DNA of 64,000 nt from Dyadobacter sp. CY326 (GCF_021390515.1 NZ_JAJUXI010000011.1:1-64000), one strand, 5' to 3'; positions 18,465 to 28,012 are shown, numbered from the stretch's first letter. Program-made: numbers and translations. Notes: generated from the letters alone by a model not told the origin.

Positions 18465-19961
18465 ATGAGTTTTACAGGAAAAAACGGTAGTTCAGAAATA
18501 ACTAAGAGGAATAGTTTGGTGCTGTTCATATACGTTATCGTTAAGTGGACAGTCATCGGCTTTGCTGGCATTTACTTACAAGAATTATGGTGGTGGAGAA
18601 ATTGGTATTTTGCTCTACCAATTTGTTTAGTGGCGATTATCTATGCACGAAAATATCAAAAGGGGAAATTGCTGTCTACAACGAGGCTGAAAGGAATTCC
18701 CCGATTATATATTTCTAGTCCCGATTCCACTGTAATTATGGGGTGTGAACTATCTATTTTCCCAAGCAAGAAGCAATTAAACGACTGTCTGAAAAAGATC
18801 AATCATGCTCATCCATTAATAGCCAATATTGTTAAAATTGATGAGTCGAACGATGCTTACTTTGTCGATGTTGACACCGATGCATTTGAAATAATACAAT
18901 ACAAAGGGCAATCTTATGAGACGATAACTAACAACCATTTGAAAGAGGAATGGAAGCTTGAAAGACCCCTTATTAAATTTATTGTCAATGAACTGAGCGG
19001 AGATAGTTGCCAAATAATAATCGTTGCTAATCATTGTATCTGTGATGGGAAGTCGATGGTATACTTGTTAGAGGATATTGCTGCCTATCTATCAAGAGGA
19101 TTTATACCAGTGGCTAATGAATCAGTAACACTCCATCCAAGGCATTTAAAGACGAGGCACTGGTTAATTGTAGAAAGATTGCTTTTGTCATACATGAATT
19201 TGAAAGTGAAAAAAAGTTCTTTCAAGCTATCTCAGAGAGTACTTTCCGAGGTCAGTACGGCTTATTGGAAGTGCCACCAGCCTAAATTTCAGTCGGTTAG
19301 TTTTGATAAATGCTTGACTACTAAGATTATCACTGCGGCGAAAGAAAGCAAAGTTTCTGTAAACACCTATCTTACCTACATGTTATACGAAAGTCAACTA
19401 AAACTTTCAGAAAAAGCATCTCAGGAAGAAATTATGATTTCCGTAAATCTAAGAGATATGTTGGCCAAAAGCCCAGGAAGGCAGTTTGGCTACTTTGTCA
19501 CCGGAGTGAGGATTAGCCTGGCTGGATTTGTAAATGTATTAAAGTCAGATACTCTAAAATATTTGCAAATCTCAATCCAGAGAAAACTGCAACCTAAATC
19601 GATTTCACAGGGTCTATCAGCTTATTTCTTAAGCCCGATTTTTCTTGATCTGGTTCAGCTAAATAAATTCGGATTTCGCAGCGACAGAACAATTCAGAGG
19701 TTTATAGCAAAAAAGGGAGCGAATAAAATCGGACCTGCTTTTGCTTTTACAAATCTAGGGGTAATAGAGATAAACAAAAACTGCAAAGATATACTTTCCG
19801 GATTTCTGCCATTGGTTCTGGTACTTGATAACATAGAGAAATATGTGAGTGCCTTTACTTATAATGGAGAGCTACAAGTAACGGTGTGCTATGACAGCGC
19901 ACTAATCTCTAAGACCTACATAGATTACTTTCTTAGAAATTTAACGGAATTGCTACCTTAA
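18465..19961 (+). CDS. Membrane-anchored condensation/acyltransferase-like protein
   Basis: A 498-residue protein with two N-terminal hydrophobic helices (about 16-38 and 45-62), followed by a CAT-fold acyltransferase of the condensation or alcohol-acyltransferase type. The hallmark HxxxDG motif is present as NHCICDGKS (His190, Asp194). A later ISVNLRDM segment followed by FGYFVTG resembles the second conserved region of such enzymes. There are no carrier-protein or adenylation domains nearby, so it is not part of a classical NRPS. It probably transfers an acyl group at the inner face of the membrane (inference). The gene is markedly AT-rich compared with both neighbours and stands alone between the divergent oxoprolinase and the convergent AraC gene, consistent with horizontal acquisition. 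Confidence 0.65.
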   Translation: MSFTGKNGSSEITKRNSLVLFIYVIVKWTVIGFAGIYLQELWWWRNWYFALPICLVAIIYARKYQKGKLLSTTRLKGIPRLYISSPDSTVIMGCELSIFPSKKQLNDCLKKINHAHPLIANIVKIDESNDAYFVDVDTDAFEIIQYKGQSYETITNNHLKEEWKLERPLIKFIVNELSGDSCQIIIVANHCICDGKSMVYLLEDIAAYLSRGFIPVANESVTLHPRHLKTRHWLIVERLLLSYMNLKVKKSSFKLSQRVLSEVSTAYWKCHQPKFQSVSFDKCLTTKIITAAKESKVSVNTYLTYMLYESQLKLSEKASQEEIMISVNLRDMLAKSPGRQFGYFVTGVRISLAGFVNVLKSDTLKYLQISIQRKLQPKSISQGLSAYFLSPIFLDLVQLNKFGFRSDRTIQRFIAKKGANKIGPAFAFTNLGVIEINKNCKDILSGFLPLVLVLDNIEKYVSAFTYNGELQVTVCYDSALISKTYIDYFLRNLTELLP

Positions 19962-19986
19962 AATCTATTCGCAGGATTTACTGGTA

Positions 19987-20865
19987 CTAAGCAACCCCTT
20001 CCAAAAAACCCCGCTGATATTCCCTCGGTGACTTCCCCATGATCTTCTTAAAAACTCGATTAAAATTGGTCACATTATCAAATCCAGTCTGATAACTCAC
20101 ATCCGAAAAGCTGTCAAACTTTCCAGAGATGATGATTTTGCAGGCTTCGTTGACGCGAACTTCGTTGAGGAAACTGATGAAGGTTTTGTCGGTGTGTTTT
20201 TTGAAATAACGGCAGAAGGCTTGGGGGGTGAGGTTGGAGACTTCGGAGATTTCGGCAAGGGAAATGTGCCTTTTGTAATTCGTGACCAGATATTGGAAAA
20301 TTTGGTCCATGCGGATTCCTTCGACTTCGGAAATGATTTGTTCGCTGTTGTTAGTCGCCAGCGGTTTGATGTCCCGGATTGTGGAGAACAAATGCAGGAG
20401 CGAAATGAACGACGCGACCCGCATGCTGTCTTTGTTTTGTTTTAATTCTGAAATCGTTTTTTGGACGATGAGCAATGCGGATTCCGGAATCTGGTAACCA
20501 TTGTGCAGGCCGTCCACAAATTTCCTAATGCTGTTCATTTCGGGCAGGCTCAGAATGTTCTGGTGCAACTGCGTGGGATTGAAAAAAATGGAAACGGAAT
20601 GTATTTGCTTTTTCTCTTCGGGATTGAAATAGGCTTCGTCGTTTTTGAAAATATGCGACTGATTGGCACCGATAATATAGACTTCGCCCGACTCAAACCT
20701 TTGCATATAATTCCCGGCGATGAGGATGCCGGAACCTTCCACCACCCACTCAATCTGAACTTCCCGGTGCCGGTGCAAATGATTGTAGTAATGCGGCAAA
20801 ATGTCTTCCTGCACCACAATGGTGTGCTCCTTGGAAACCGGAATAGTGAATTGAACGACTTTCAT
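19987..20865 (-). CDS. AraC family transcriptional regulator with cupin sensor domain
   Basis: A 292-residue DNA-binding regulator. Residues about 5-90 form a cupin-like ligand-binding domain (HLHRHREVQIEWVVEGSG, then GEVYIIGANQSHIF). Residues about 190-290 hold two AraC helix-turn-helix motifs ending in FKKIMGKSPREYQ. I chose the Met giving MKVVQFT at 20865. A longer frame reaching 20940 runs into the terminator hairpin of the upstream ThuA-fusion gene and adds non-homologous sequence. It lies directly downstream of that fusion gene on the same strand and probably controls local sugar genes. It is paralogous to the regulator at 34341-35201. Confidence 0.9.
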   Translation of the reverse strand: MKVVQFTIPVSKEHTIVVQEDILPHYYNHLHRHREVQIEWVVEGSGILIAGNYMQRFESGEVYIIGANQSHIFKNDEAYFNPEEKKQIHSVSIFFNPTQLHQNILSLPEMNSIRKFVDGLHNGYQIPESALLIVQKTISELKQNKDSMRVASFISLLHLFSTIRDIKPLATNNSEQIISEVEGIRMDQIFQYLVTNYKRHISLAEISEVSNLTPQAFCRYFKKHTDKTFISFLNEVRVNEACKIIISGKFDSFSDVSYQTGFDNVTNFNRVFKKIMGKSPREYQRGFLEGVA

Positions 20866-20904
20866 TGAAATGGTGCCTGAGATATAATGATAAGGCTTTT
20901 GTTT

Positions 20905-20949
20905 TAAAACAAAGAATCCCGGGCGCATGAATAGTAGCACCCGGGATTC
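20905..20949 (-). terminator. Intrinsic terminator after the second ThuA fusion
   Basis: GAATCCCGGG (20914-20923) pairs perfectly with CCCGGGATTC (20940-20949) across a 16-base loop. On the minus strand the stem is followed by TTTGTTTT. It sits about 20 bases beyond the stop codon of the 1254-residue fusion and separates it from the AraC gene. Confidence 0.8.
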
Positions 20950-20971
20950 AATTTAAGCCTCGTTTTTTGAA

Positions 20972-23900
20972 TTATTTACTCAAAACCGCCTGCTCTTTAA
21001 TTACTTTCATATTGCCTTTCATCAATCTCCAGTGACCGGGGAATGTGCAGACATATGGATAATCGCCAACTGCGTCAGGCACCACGAATTTCAGGCGGAA
21101 AGTCTGTCCCGGATTCACAAGCGGCGTTGCGGCCAACACTTGTGGAATGTTCGGAACGTAGTTTTTCTCAGCGCCGTCTTTTGCAGTAATCATTTTGTCA
21201 GCAGCTGCACCAATGATTTCAGTTGATTTTGGTTTTCCAACGACAACATTATGCTGCATGGCATCCGGGTTTTCGAAAACGAGTTCAATCGTTTTACCTG
21301 CAATGGCAGTGAATTCGGTTAAGCTGAACTTCATTTCCTCGCGGATCGCTTTGATTTGAACCACCTGAACATTTGGGTCAACTGCGACATCTTCTTTAAT
21401 GCCGTAAGACTCCATCAATGTCGTGAAACGAGCGCTCAAATCTTCCGGGAGGTCGCCTTTAACAGAAGCCAGCAATGTTTTGCCTTCGTCGCTGGCCGTT
21501 TCCTTACGTTTCGGATTCCATGCGCCGACGATTCCTTTGAAAATTGCATTGCGACCTTGCGGATCAAGGGTTTGCGCTGTTTTCATCAGTTTCAAAACAT
21601 CGTCACCGCTTGCATATGAAGTGTAACCGCGCGTTGCGCGCTCCAAAGCAAAATCCGACAGTTTATCCATGCGCTTCACTTCGAAGCTTTTGCTCATGGT
21701 GTTGTTTTTGTTTTCATCCTTCTCAGGAACTACATTGTCAACGTCCACAGTCGCAGTGATATTCACCTTGCCCGACTCATCCGATGTAAAGCCGAAACCT
21801 GATTTCCAAGGGCCATTATTTCCCTCAGTCAGTTTTACCGTTTCACCTGGCGCGATGCCATTGGTAAGCTGGCGGCTGATGTAATTGGTGTTCAAAGAAC
21901 GGCTTCTGATGCCTACATTCACAACCGGAACCAGCTCTTTTGGAACCGCCACTGTGCCTTGATTTGTAATCTCAATCACCACGCGCGCATATTCACGAAC
22001 GTAAGGTGTTTTTGGCTCGATCGTAATGTTTGTAATGGCCAGTTCTGCCGATCCTTCAACGGTTGGCTTCGCAGCTGCGGCGTGCGCGCTGTGGTCCATG
22101 TTGCTGTGATCCATCGCTTTATCCGCATTCGCTTTTTGTGTTAACGCGGTTGCAGAAGACGCTTTGCCAGCACGTTGCGCCAGATATTTTTCGCGCAATT
22201 TGCCATCTTGTGCATTTAAAACCGCTGCAAAAGCATCCGGCATCCAGCGATCTTCGGGCTGTGCAAAAGTGTCCATCAATCCCAAAACCGCAGTTTCAAC
22301 TTCCGGCGTGTAAGGAATTTCGGAGAATGCAAGCAGCGAATTCAAAACCACAAGCGGTGCTTTGTCGTGCAATGCATCGGCTGTCAGCAATGTCTGCGCA
22401 GTTGCAGGATTGCGTGGCAACACCTGAACGGCCGTTTTGCGCACGTCAGCAGATGGGTGTTTCAATGCTTCCGTCACAGCAGCTAAAACCTGCGGATCTT
22501 CAATGGCTTTCAGGCCGTGCAATGTCCACAAGGCGTGAATGGCAGCGGTGTTCAGGCCAACTTCGTCAACTGATTTGTCTTTAACCAGCTCTACCAATTT
22601 CGCCGTAACATCTTTCTGGCCGCGTTCCACCAAAAGGCGTTGCGCGTGACGGCGCCATAGCATATTGGTGTTTTTCAATGTTGCAACCAGCTCGTCCGGG
22701 CGGTCTTTGCTCAAAACGATTGGCGTATATTTCGGCGCGTTTTTCCAGCCAATGCGATACAAACGACCGTGTGTAAAATCACGCAAATCGGTTTCATAAG
22801 CATTTCCTTTTCCGTTTTCAGACCCTTTTGGCGTCGGGTTATGCTGGATAATGTAGCTATACCAGTCAGCCACCCACACCGCGCCGTCCGGACCCACTTC
22901 TGCAAATACAGGAGCAACCCATTCGTCGGCACCAGCCAGCAAATTGAAGCCTAATGCATCCTCAAAATCGGTTCCCTTCCGAGTCATGAAATTTTGGTGC
23001 AGAATGTGTCCCGTAGGCTCAGAAACGAATGCAACATTGTTCCAATATTTTTTTGGAAATGCTCTTGCTGTGTAAAAATTATGTCCGGCTGCGGCAGTAA
23101 ATCCGCCAAAAACGTCCACCTGACGCACTTTCGGCGTGATAGGCTGCATGTCTTTGTGCGTATCTGTGCTGCGGCTTCCGTTATCCACTTTGCTTTTGCC
23201 AAAAAAACGGTTTGGAATGGCGCTATACCAGCCGTGCGAGTTGTTGGCCGTTGAGCCAAAAAGATCGCCTGCTTCGTTGAAACCAAGTCCCCACGTGTTG
23301 TTAGAGGTTTTGGCAACGATTTCCATATCAGTTCCATCCGGCTTGAAGCGGAAAAGTGCCTGTCCGAAGTCCAGAGAGTCTTTGCTTCCGAATTTTCCTT
23401 TGAAACCGGAGTAGCCAACCGATCCGTAAACCCAGTTGTCGAATCCATAATGTAGGTTAGATGGTCCTGCGTGCGTATCACCCGTTCCAAAGCCTGAGAA
23501 GAGGATTTTCTTTACATCCGCTTTGTCATCGCCATTTGTATCTTGCAAGAAAAGCATATGCGGCGCTTGCGAAACAATGATTCCGCCATTGGCAAAAACT
23601 AAACCTGTCGGAATGCTCAAATCGTCTGAAAACTTCGTGAATTTGTCGGCCTTGCCATCTTTGTTTGTGTCTTCACAAATCAAAATGTAATCGCTTCCGC
23701 CTGTGTCTTTGCGCTCGTTTGGATAATCTTTTGTGATCAAAACAAACAATCTGCCGCGCTCATCCCAGGTCATTGCGATCGGGTGCATTACGTCCGGCTC
23801 ATGCGCGAAAACGTCCAATGTGAAGTCAACCGGGATTTGAATGTGCTTTACAGATTCTTCCGGCGACAACGGCAATTGCTGCATTTGTTCGCCTGGGCGT

Positions 23901-24736
23901 TGCTCGTAGTTAGGGAGTTTAGCTGCGCGATATTCAAAGGGTTTTGGAGCCAAAGCTGCCAATGATTTTCTGGCGTCATCATTAACCGCCCAAAGAATCC
24001 CTTTTTCCAACATATCCTGAAATCCAGGAACCGACCAGGTGCGTTCGTCGTGACCATAAGCCGTGTAAAAAATGCGGCCTTTTCCATGCGTTCTCACCCA
24101 AGTATAAGGCTCTTTTTGCTGTCCCGGTCTGTCTTTTTCCTGATCTTTCTGGATCAAGCGTTCTGTCAGGACAATATTATCAGGCTGTAACTTTTCGTGC
24201 AAATAGGTTTCGTCCACCGTTTTAAATTCTTTCACACCAGCAATCGCAGGGTGATCCGGTTTTGTCCAAACAGGTTGAATAGTGTCCCAGGTATGTTTCC
24301 AAAACTGACCACCCATCAGCTTCACGACATCCGGGTTATTGCGGAAACAATACGAAGCGCAGTGAATGGGGATAAAACCTTTTCCGCTCGCCACGTAATC
24401 CAGCAATGCTTTCGCTTGCTGCGGCGCGATGGAATCCCAGTTTGCATAAAGCATCAGGGCATCGTATTTGTTAAGTGTCTCGGGATTAAGGTCGTTCAGG
24501 TTATCCGTGTAGGTAAAATTGAAACCTTTCGGGCCTAATGCAGCCATGATCTGCGGAACGCGTTCGGCAGGCTTGTGATGTCCGTTGTCTCCCAGAAACA
24601 GGATTTCCAGACGCCGCGCCTTTCCGGCCTCACTCTTGGCCGAGGAGCTCTTCACCGACGCATTCTGCGATGAAGGCTGAGAGGCACAGCCCAGCAGGAC
24701 AATACCAAGTATAAAGGATAACGCTTTGGTTTTCAT
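20972..24736 (-). CDS. ThuA - PVC-type sugar dehydrogenase - HEAT - CARDB - cupredoxin fusion lipoprotein
   Basis: A 1254-residue paralogue of the fusion at 7270-10773. It has a lipoprotein signal (lipobox LLGC, Cys17), a ThuA-like domain (about 40-265), a PVC-type glucose/sorbosone dehydrogenase propeller (about 300-690; TWDERGRLFVLITKDYPNE, DTNKDGKADKFTKFSD) and HEAT-like repeats (about 700-850). Then comes a linker rich in Met and His (MDHSNMDHSAH, about residue 877) that resembles copper-binding segments of CopA-type proteins. A CARDB-like domain (about 895-1010) and a C-terminal cupredoxin follow. The copper ligands are the His of MQHNVV plus Cys1230, His1235 and Met1239. It differs from its paralogue by having CARDB instead of the laminin-G-like domain. 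It is flanked by a Gfo/Idh/MocA gene upstream and an AraC gene downstream. Confidence 0.88.
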   Translation of the reverse strand: MKTKALSFILGIVLLGCASQPSSQNASVKSSSAKSEAGKARRLEILFLGDNGHHKPAERVPQIMAALGPKGFNFTYTDNLNDLNPETLNKYDALMLYANWDSIAPQQAKALLDYVASGKGFIPIHCASYCFRNNPDVVKLMGGQFWKHTWDTIQPVWTKPDHPAIAGVKEFKTVDETYLHEKLQPDNIVLTERLIQKDQEKDRPGQQKEPYTWVRTHGKGRIFYTAYGHDERTWSVPGFQDMLEKGILWAVNDDARKSLAALAPKPFEYRAAKLPNYEQRPGEQMQQLPLSPEESVKHIQIPVDFTLDVFAHEPDVMHPIAMTWDERGRLFVLITKDYPNERKDTGGSDYILICEDTNKDGKADKFTKFSDDLSIPTGLVFANGGIIVSQAPHMLFLQDTNGDDKADVKKILFSGFGTGDTHAGPSNLHYGFDNWVYGSVGYSGFKGKFGSKDSLDFGQALFRFKPDGTDMEIVAKTSNNTWGLGFNEAGDLFGSTANNSHGWYSAIPNRFFGKSKVDNGSRSTDTHKDMQPITPKVRQVDVFGGFTAAAGHNFYTARAFPKKYWNNVAFVSEPTGHILHQNFMTRKGTDFEDALGFNLLAGADEWVAPVFAEVGPDGAVWVADWYSYIIQHNPTPKGSENGKGNAYETDLRDFTHGRLYRIGWKNAPKYTPIVLSKDRPDELVATLKNTNMLWRRHAQRLLVERGQKDVTAKLVELVKDKSVDEVGLNTAAIHALWTLHGLKAIEDPQVLAAVTEALKHPSADVRKTAVQVLPRNPATAQTLLTADALHDKAPLVVLNSLLAFSEIPYTPEVETAVLGLMDTFAQPEDRWMPDAFAAVLNAQDGKLREKYLAQRAGKASSATALTQKANADKAMDHSNMDHSAHAAAAKPTVEGSAELAITNITIEPKTPYVREYARVVIEITNQGTVAVPKELVPVVNVGIRSRSLNTNYISRQLTNGIAPGETVKLTEGNNGPWKSGFGFTSDESGKVNITATVDVDNVVPEKDENKNNTMSKSFEVKRMDKLSDFALERATRGYTSYASGDDVLKLMKTAQTLDPQGRNAIFKGIVGAWNPKRKETASDEGKTLLASVKGDLPEDLSARFTTLMESYGIKEDVAVDPNVQVVQIKAIREEMKFSLTEFTAIAGKTIELVFENPDAMQHNVVVGKPKSTEIIGAAADKMITAKDGAEKNYVPNIPQVLAATPLVNPGQTFRLKFVVPDAVGDYPYVCTFPGHWRLMKGNMKVIKEQAVLSK

Positions 24737-24754
24737 TGGGTTTGGTTTGTATAG

Positions 24755-24787
24755 AGACTTTCCAAGTCTTTAAGACTTGGAAAGTCT
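24755..24787. repeat. Palindromic intergenic repeat, AGACTT family, copy 1
   Basis: AGACTTTCCAAGTCTT (24755-24770) and its exact complement (24772-24787) flank a single T, a 33-base perfect palindrome between the Gfo/Idh/MocA gene and the ThuA fusion. Each arm is itself nearly palindromic. A close relative lies at 29474-29506. It lacks a T-run on the minus strand, so it is better described as a repeat element than as a terminator. Confidence 0.85.
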
Positions 24788-24797
24788 GTTATTTGAT

Positions 24798-25922
24798 TTA
24801 TACGTTTTTAAAATCCGGCAACTGTATCAACGCCCCGCCTTGCAATGCAGACTCATGCGCTAAAATCCCAACGCTCGTCCAGTTTGCCGATTGCCATGCA
24901 TTCGGGAAAGGTTCGCGGTCTTCGATCAATGCCGTGATGAACTCGTGTGCCAAATGTGGGTGCGAGCCGCCGTGGCCGCCGCCTTGTACGAATGACAAAT
25001 GCGCATTTTCATCCAGGTTATAAACGCCTTTTCCGGTGAAATGACGGATTTCCTCTGGCAAATAATGTGCGTAATCAGGTGTTGCCACTTTCTCCGCGAT
25101 CTCGTGCTCCGGTTTTTTAGCCGTGTGGATCACAGGATCTTCACCTTCGATCAATGGCCATTCAAATGATTTCTTGCTTCCGTAAACCTCGAAACTTTCT
25201 CTGTACTGACGCGCCACATCAAATAACGAGCGATAGACATAAGCTGATAAGTCGCTGTCCTTAAATTTAATATGGGCAGATTCAACTGCAAAAGGAGAGT
25301 TGTGAATTTTTGCAAGATCTTCACTAATTGTCCCTGATCCAAAGCAGGAAACATATTGCGCTTCCAATTTCAGAAGTCCCGCAACGGGGCCCACGCAATG
25401 CGTTGCATAGTGCATAGGAGGCAATCCAGGCCAGTAATCAGGCCAACCTTCCATGTCTTGTTGATGACTTGCTTTTAAAAATTGCACCTTTCCTAACTCA
25501 CCTTTTTCATACAATTCTTTTACAAAAAGGAATTCCCGCGCATAAACAACGGTTTCCATCATCATGTATTTTTTGCCCGATTCTTTGGTCGCTTTCACGA
25601 TTTCGATGCAATCCTCCACGCTCGTCGCCATCGGCACCGTGCAAGCTACGTGCTTTCCAGCGCGCAATGCCTTCAATGTTTGCTCGGCGTGATTGGGGAT
25701 CGGGGAGTTAATGTGCACTGCGTCTACATTCGGATCATTCAAAAGGTCATCGTAACTTGTGTAACGCACTTCGATGCCATATTGATCGCCCACTTCATTC
25801 AGTTTTGACTCTGTGCGCTGGCAAATTGCGTACATGTTGGCATTGGGATGTTGCTGGTAAATGGGGATAAATTCGGCTCCGAAGCCAAGTCCAACGATCG
25901 CAACGTTAATTTTTTGAGACAT
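24798..25922 (-). CDS. Gfo/Idh/MocA family oxidoreductase
   Basis: NAD(P)-dependent sugar or sugar-derivative dehydrogenase, 374 residues, with no signal peptide and therefore cytoplasmic. The Rossmann fold is at the N terminus (VAIVGLGFGAEF, about 7-18), and the usual DVDAVHINSPIPNH region follows. The family EKP catalytic lysine motif appears as CTVPMA (about residue 95), which lacks the Lys. The C-terminal domain contains GGGHGGSHPHLAHEF. It sits 61 bases upstream of the second ThuA fusion on the same strand, so a joint role in sugar oxidation is plausible. With the lysine replaced, dehydrogenase activity should not be assumed. Confidence 0.88.
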   Translation of the reverse strand: MSQKINVAIVGLGFGAEFIPIYQQHPNANMYAICQRTESKLNEVGDQYGIEVRYTSYDDLLNDPNVDAVHINSPIPNHAEQTLKALRAGKHVACTVPMATSVEDCIEIVKATKESGKKYMMMETVVYAREFLFVKELYEKGELGKVQFLKASHQQDMEGWPDYWPGLPPMHYATHCVGPVAGLLKLEAQYVSCFGSGTISEDLAKIHNSPFAVESAHIKFKDSDLSAYVYRSLFDVARQYRESFEVYGSKKSFEWPLIEGEDPVIHTAKKPEHEIAEKVATPDYAHYLPEEIRHFTGKGVYNLDENAHLSFVQGGGHGGSHPHLAHEFITALIEDREPFPNAWQSANWTSVGILAHESALQGGALIQLPDFKNV

Positions 25923-26082
25923 ATTTATTACTAGGTTAATGATCTGGATTTTGGGTAATACAATTTTAAAACAAAATAGTGCTAAAAACTTTACGTCTTT
26001 TGATTAGTACTGACTCGATTTTGACCTGTTTTTTGGCGCAAGGATGATTTCTTGCAAAATATAGATACAAATTGTGAATTTT

Positions 26083-26640
26083 ATGATCAGACCTGCCGTA
26101 TCAGAAGATGCTCCTGCCCTGGCTCCGCTTATCATTTTAGCATTAGGCCACATTGCCTGCATATTCGCCCAATCCGACGATCCTAATGACGCCATTCCGC
26201 TTATGAAGCAGTTCATTGGAAGCAAAGGCAATCAATATAGTTATGAAAATACATTGGTGTATGAAGATGAAAGTGGCGTCATCGGCTCTATTGTGGGTTA
26301 TGACGGCGCTCGTTTGCACAAGCTGCGTGAGCCGGTTTTGAAAGTGATCAGAAAGTCTGATCCCGATTTTTCGCCCAATGATGAAACGGAAGCGGGCGAA
26401 TATTATATTGATTGCGTGAATGTTAATCCAGCGCATCAGGGGAAAGGAATTGGTAAAAAACTGCTTAATGCATTTTGTGAGCTTGCCGCAACGCAGCATT
26501 TCAGCCGCGTCGGGCTGATTGTGGATCATGTGAATCCGGATGCTAGAAAGATCTATGAAAAAGTAGGTTTTCAGGTGGTTGGTGAGAAGGATTTTCTGGG
26601 GCACACGTATGATCATATGGTGCGGGAGATTTCATTTTAA
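26083..26640 (+). CDS. GNAT family N-acetyltransferase
   Basis: A 185-residue acetyl-CoA-dependent acetyltransferase. The acetyl-CoA binding motif is visible as VNPAHQGKGIGKKLL (about 118-132), followed by the conserved NPDARKIYEKVGF segment. The start is taken at the ATG giving MIRPAVSEDAP; a GTG three codons earlier is possible but less typical. The substrate is unknown. The gene is followed 20 bases later by the NagX-type acyltransferase, suggesting cotranscription. It is divergent from the Gfo/Idh/MocA gene. Confidence 0.9.
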   Translation: MIRPAVSEDAPALAPLIILALGHIACIFAQSDDPNDAIPLMKQFIGSKGNQYSYENTLVYEDESGVIGSIVGYDGARLHKLREPVLKVIRKSDPDFSPNDETEAGEYYIDCVNVNPAHQGKGIGKKLLNAFCELAATQHFSRVGLIVDHVNPDARKIYEKVGFQVVGEKDFLGHTYDHMVREISF

Positions 26641-26660
26641 TCAAAAAGTATTAGAAATCT

Positions 26661-27932
26661 ATGAAACAACGACTGGTTTCGCTGGACGTCCTGCGCGGGC
26701 TCACCATTATCCTGATGACAATCGTAAACAATCCGGGCGACTGGGGCAATGTATATGCGCCGCTCTTGCATGCAGAATGGCACGGTTGCACTCCCACGGA
26801 TCTGGTTTTCCCAACATTCCTGTTCATCGTCGGAGTCTCAATCGTTCTGGCAACGCCTCAGAAAACTTGGAATGTGGCCGTTTTGCAAAGAATCATAACG
26901 CGGGCATTGCGGATATTTTGTCTGGGTTTGTTTTCAGGATTCTTCATTCGCATTCAAATGTTCGGTCTGGAAGGTCTGCCATTATTGGGTGTCAGGCTGC
27001 TTATCACAGCGATCATTGTCGTGGCGCTTTTTGCGGATTATGATAAAAACTGGCAGTTCTTAGTTGCATTTTTCATCTTCCTAGTGATGATGATCCTCGC
27101 TTTCGGCGGATTTGAGCCATTTAACACCGTTCGGATTCCGGGGGTATTACAGCGGATTGCGGTTGTTTATTTGATTGCGTCTTTACTTTATTTACGAACC
27201 GGCTGGGTTACGCAGGCAATTGTTGGTGTTGTCATTTTATTGGTTTACTGGGCTGTCATGACCCTCATTCCTGTTCCGGGAGTAGGCGATGCGAATTTGG
27301 AAAAAGGGACTAATCTGGCTGCTTGGTTAGATAACTTGCTGTTGCCAGGCCATTTGTGGGCCACTTCAAAAACCTGGGACCCAGAAGGGATATTGAGCAC
27401 ATTGCCGGCGATAGGAACGGGGATCGCCGGTTTGCTGACGGGAACATTGTTAAGAGCTAATTTTGACAAAAATCAAAAAGCAACTTATCTGCTCATTGGA
27501 GGCATCGCTGCCATTGTGGTGGGCTGGGGTTGGAGTTTTGTATTTCCGCTCAATAAAGCACTTTGGACGAGTTCATTTGTCTTGTACGCGGCTGGCTGGG
27601 CACTCGTATCTCTTGCGATTTTGTATTTTATCATTGATGTAAAAGGCTATGCAGGCTGGACTATATTCTGGGTCATTTTTGGGGTTAATCCAATGGTCGT
27701 ATTCTTCTTTTCAGGAATGATTTTCAGAGTTTTGAATGCTATTAAAGTCGATAACCCTGCCGATCCGGCCTCAGGGCAGATGGAACTTGTTCCTTATTTG
27801 TATAAATATCAGATCAGTCCTGCATTTGCCAATCCTATGAATGCTTCTTTGGTCTATGCGCTTCTTTATCTGATATTGTGGTTTGTGATTTTATGGCTGC
27901 TTTATAGAAATAAGCTGGTGTTTAAGGTTTGA
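26661..27932 (+). CDS. nagX: DUF5009/HGSNAT-like membrane acyltransferase
   Basis: A 423-residue polytopic membrane protein with about ten to twelve hydrophobic helices, related to heparan-alpha-glucosaminide N-acetyltransferase and to bacterial NagX. The signature N terminus is RLVSLDVLRGLTIILMTIVN, with the periplasmic stretch AEWHGCTPTDLVFPTFLFIVG, whose His is the likely acetyl acceptor in HGSNAT. It probably acetylates the amine of glucosamine or a related sugar across the membrane (family inference). It sits between the GNAT gene and the GH125 gene on the same strand, pointing to processing of N-glycan or mannan-type material. Confidence 0.88.
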   Translation: MKQRLVSLDVLRGLTIILMTIVNNPGDWGNVYAPLLHAEWHGCTPTDLVFPTFLFIVGVSIVLATPQKTWNVAVLQRIITRALRIFCLGLFSGFFIRIQMFGLEGLPLLGVRLLITAIIVVALFADYDKNWQFLVAFFIFLVMMILAFGGFEPFNTVRIPGVLQRIAVVYLIASLLYLRTGWVTQAIVGVVILLVYWAVMTLIPVPGVGDANLEKGTNLAAWLDNLLLPGHLWATSKTWDPEGILSTLPAIGTGIAGLLTGTLLRANFDKNQKATYLLIGGIAAIVVGWGWSFVFPLNKALWTSSFVLYAAGWALVSLAILYFIIDVKGYAGWTIFWVIFGVNPMVVFFFSGMIFRVLNAIKVDNPADPASGQMELVPYLYKYQISPAFANPMNASLVYALLYLILWFVILWLLYRNKLVFKV

Positions 27933-28012
27933 CTTTCTTAAAAGGAAGTGATGAATTTTTGTCTAAATTGCTTCTTTAAAAATTTTTAATAAATCACATT
28001 TTTCCTGAATCC

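Noticed and set aside
20866..20940. 25-residue N-terminal extension of the AraC regulator
   Set aside because: The extension begins inside the terminator hairpin of the preceding gene and is unlike AraC N termini.
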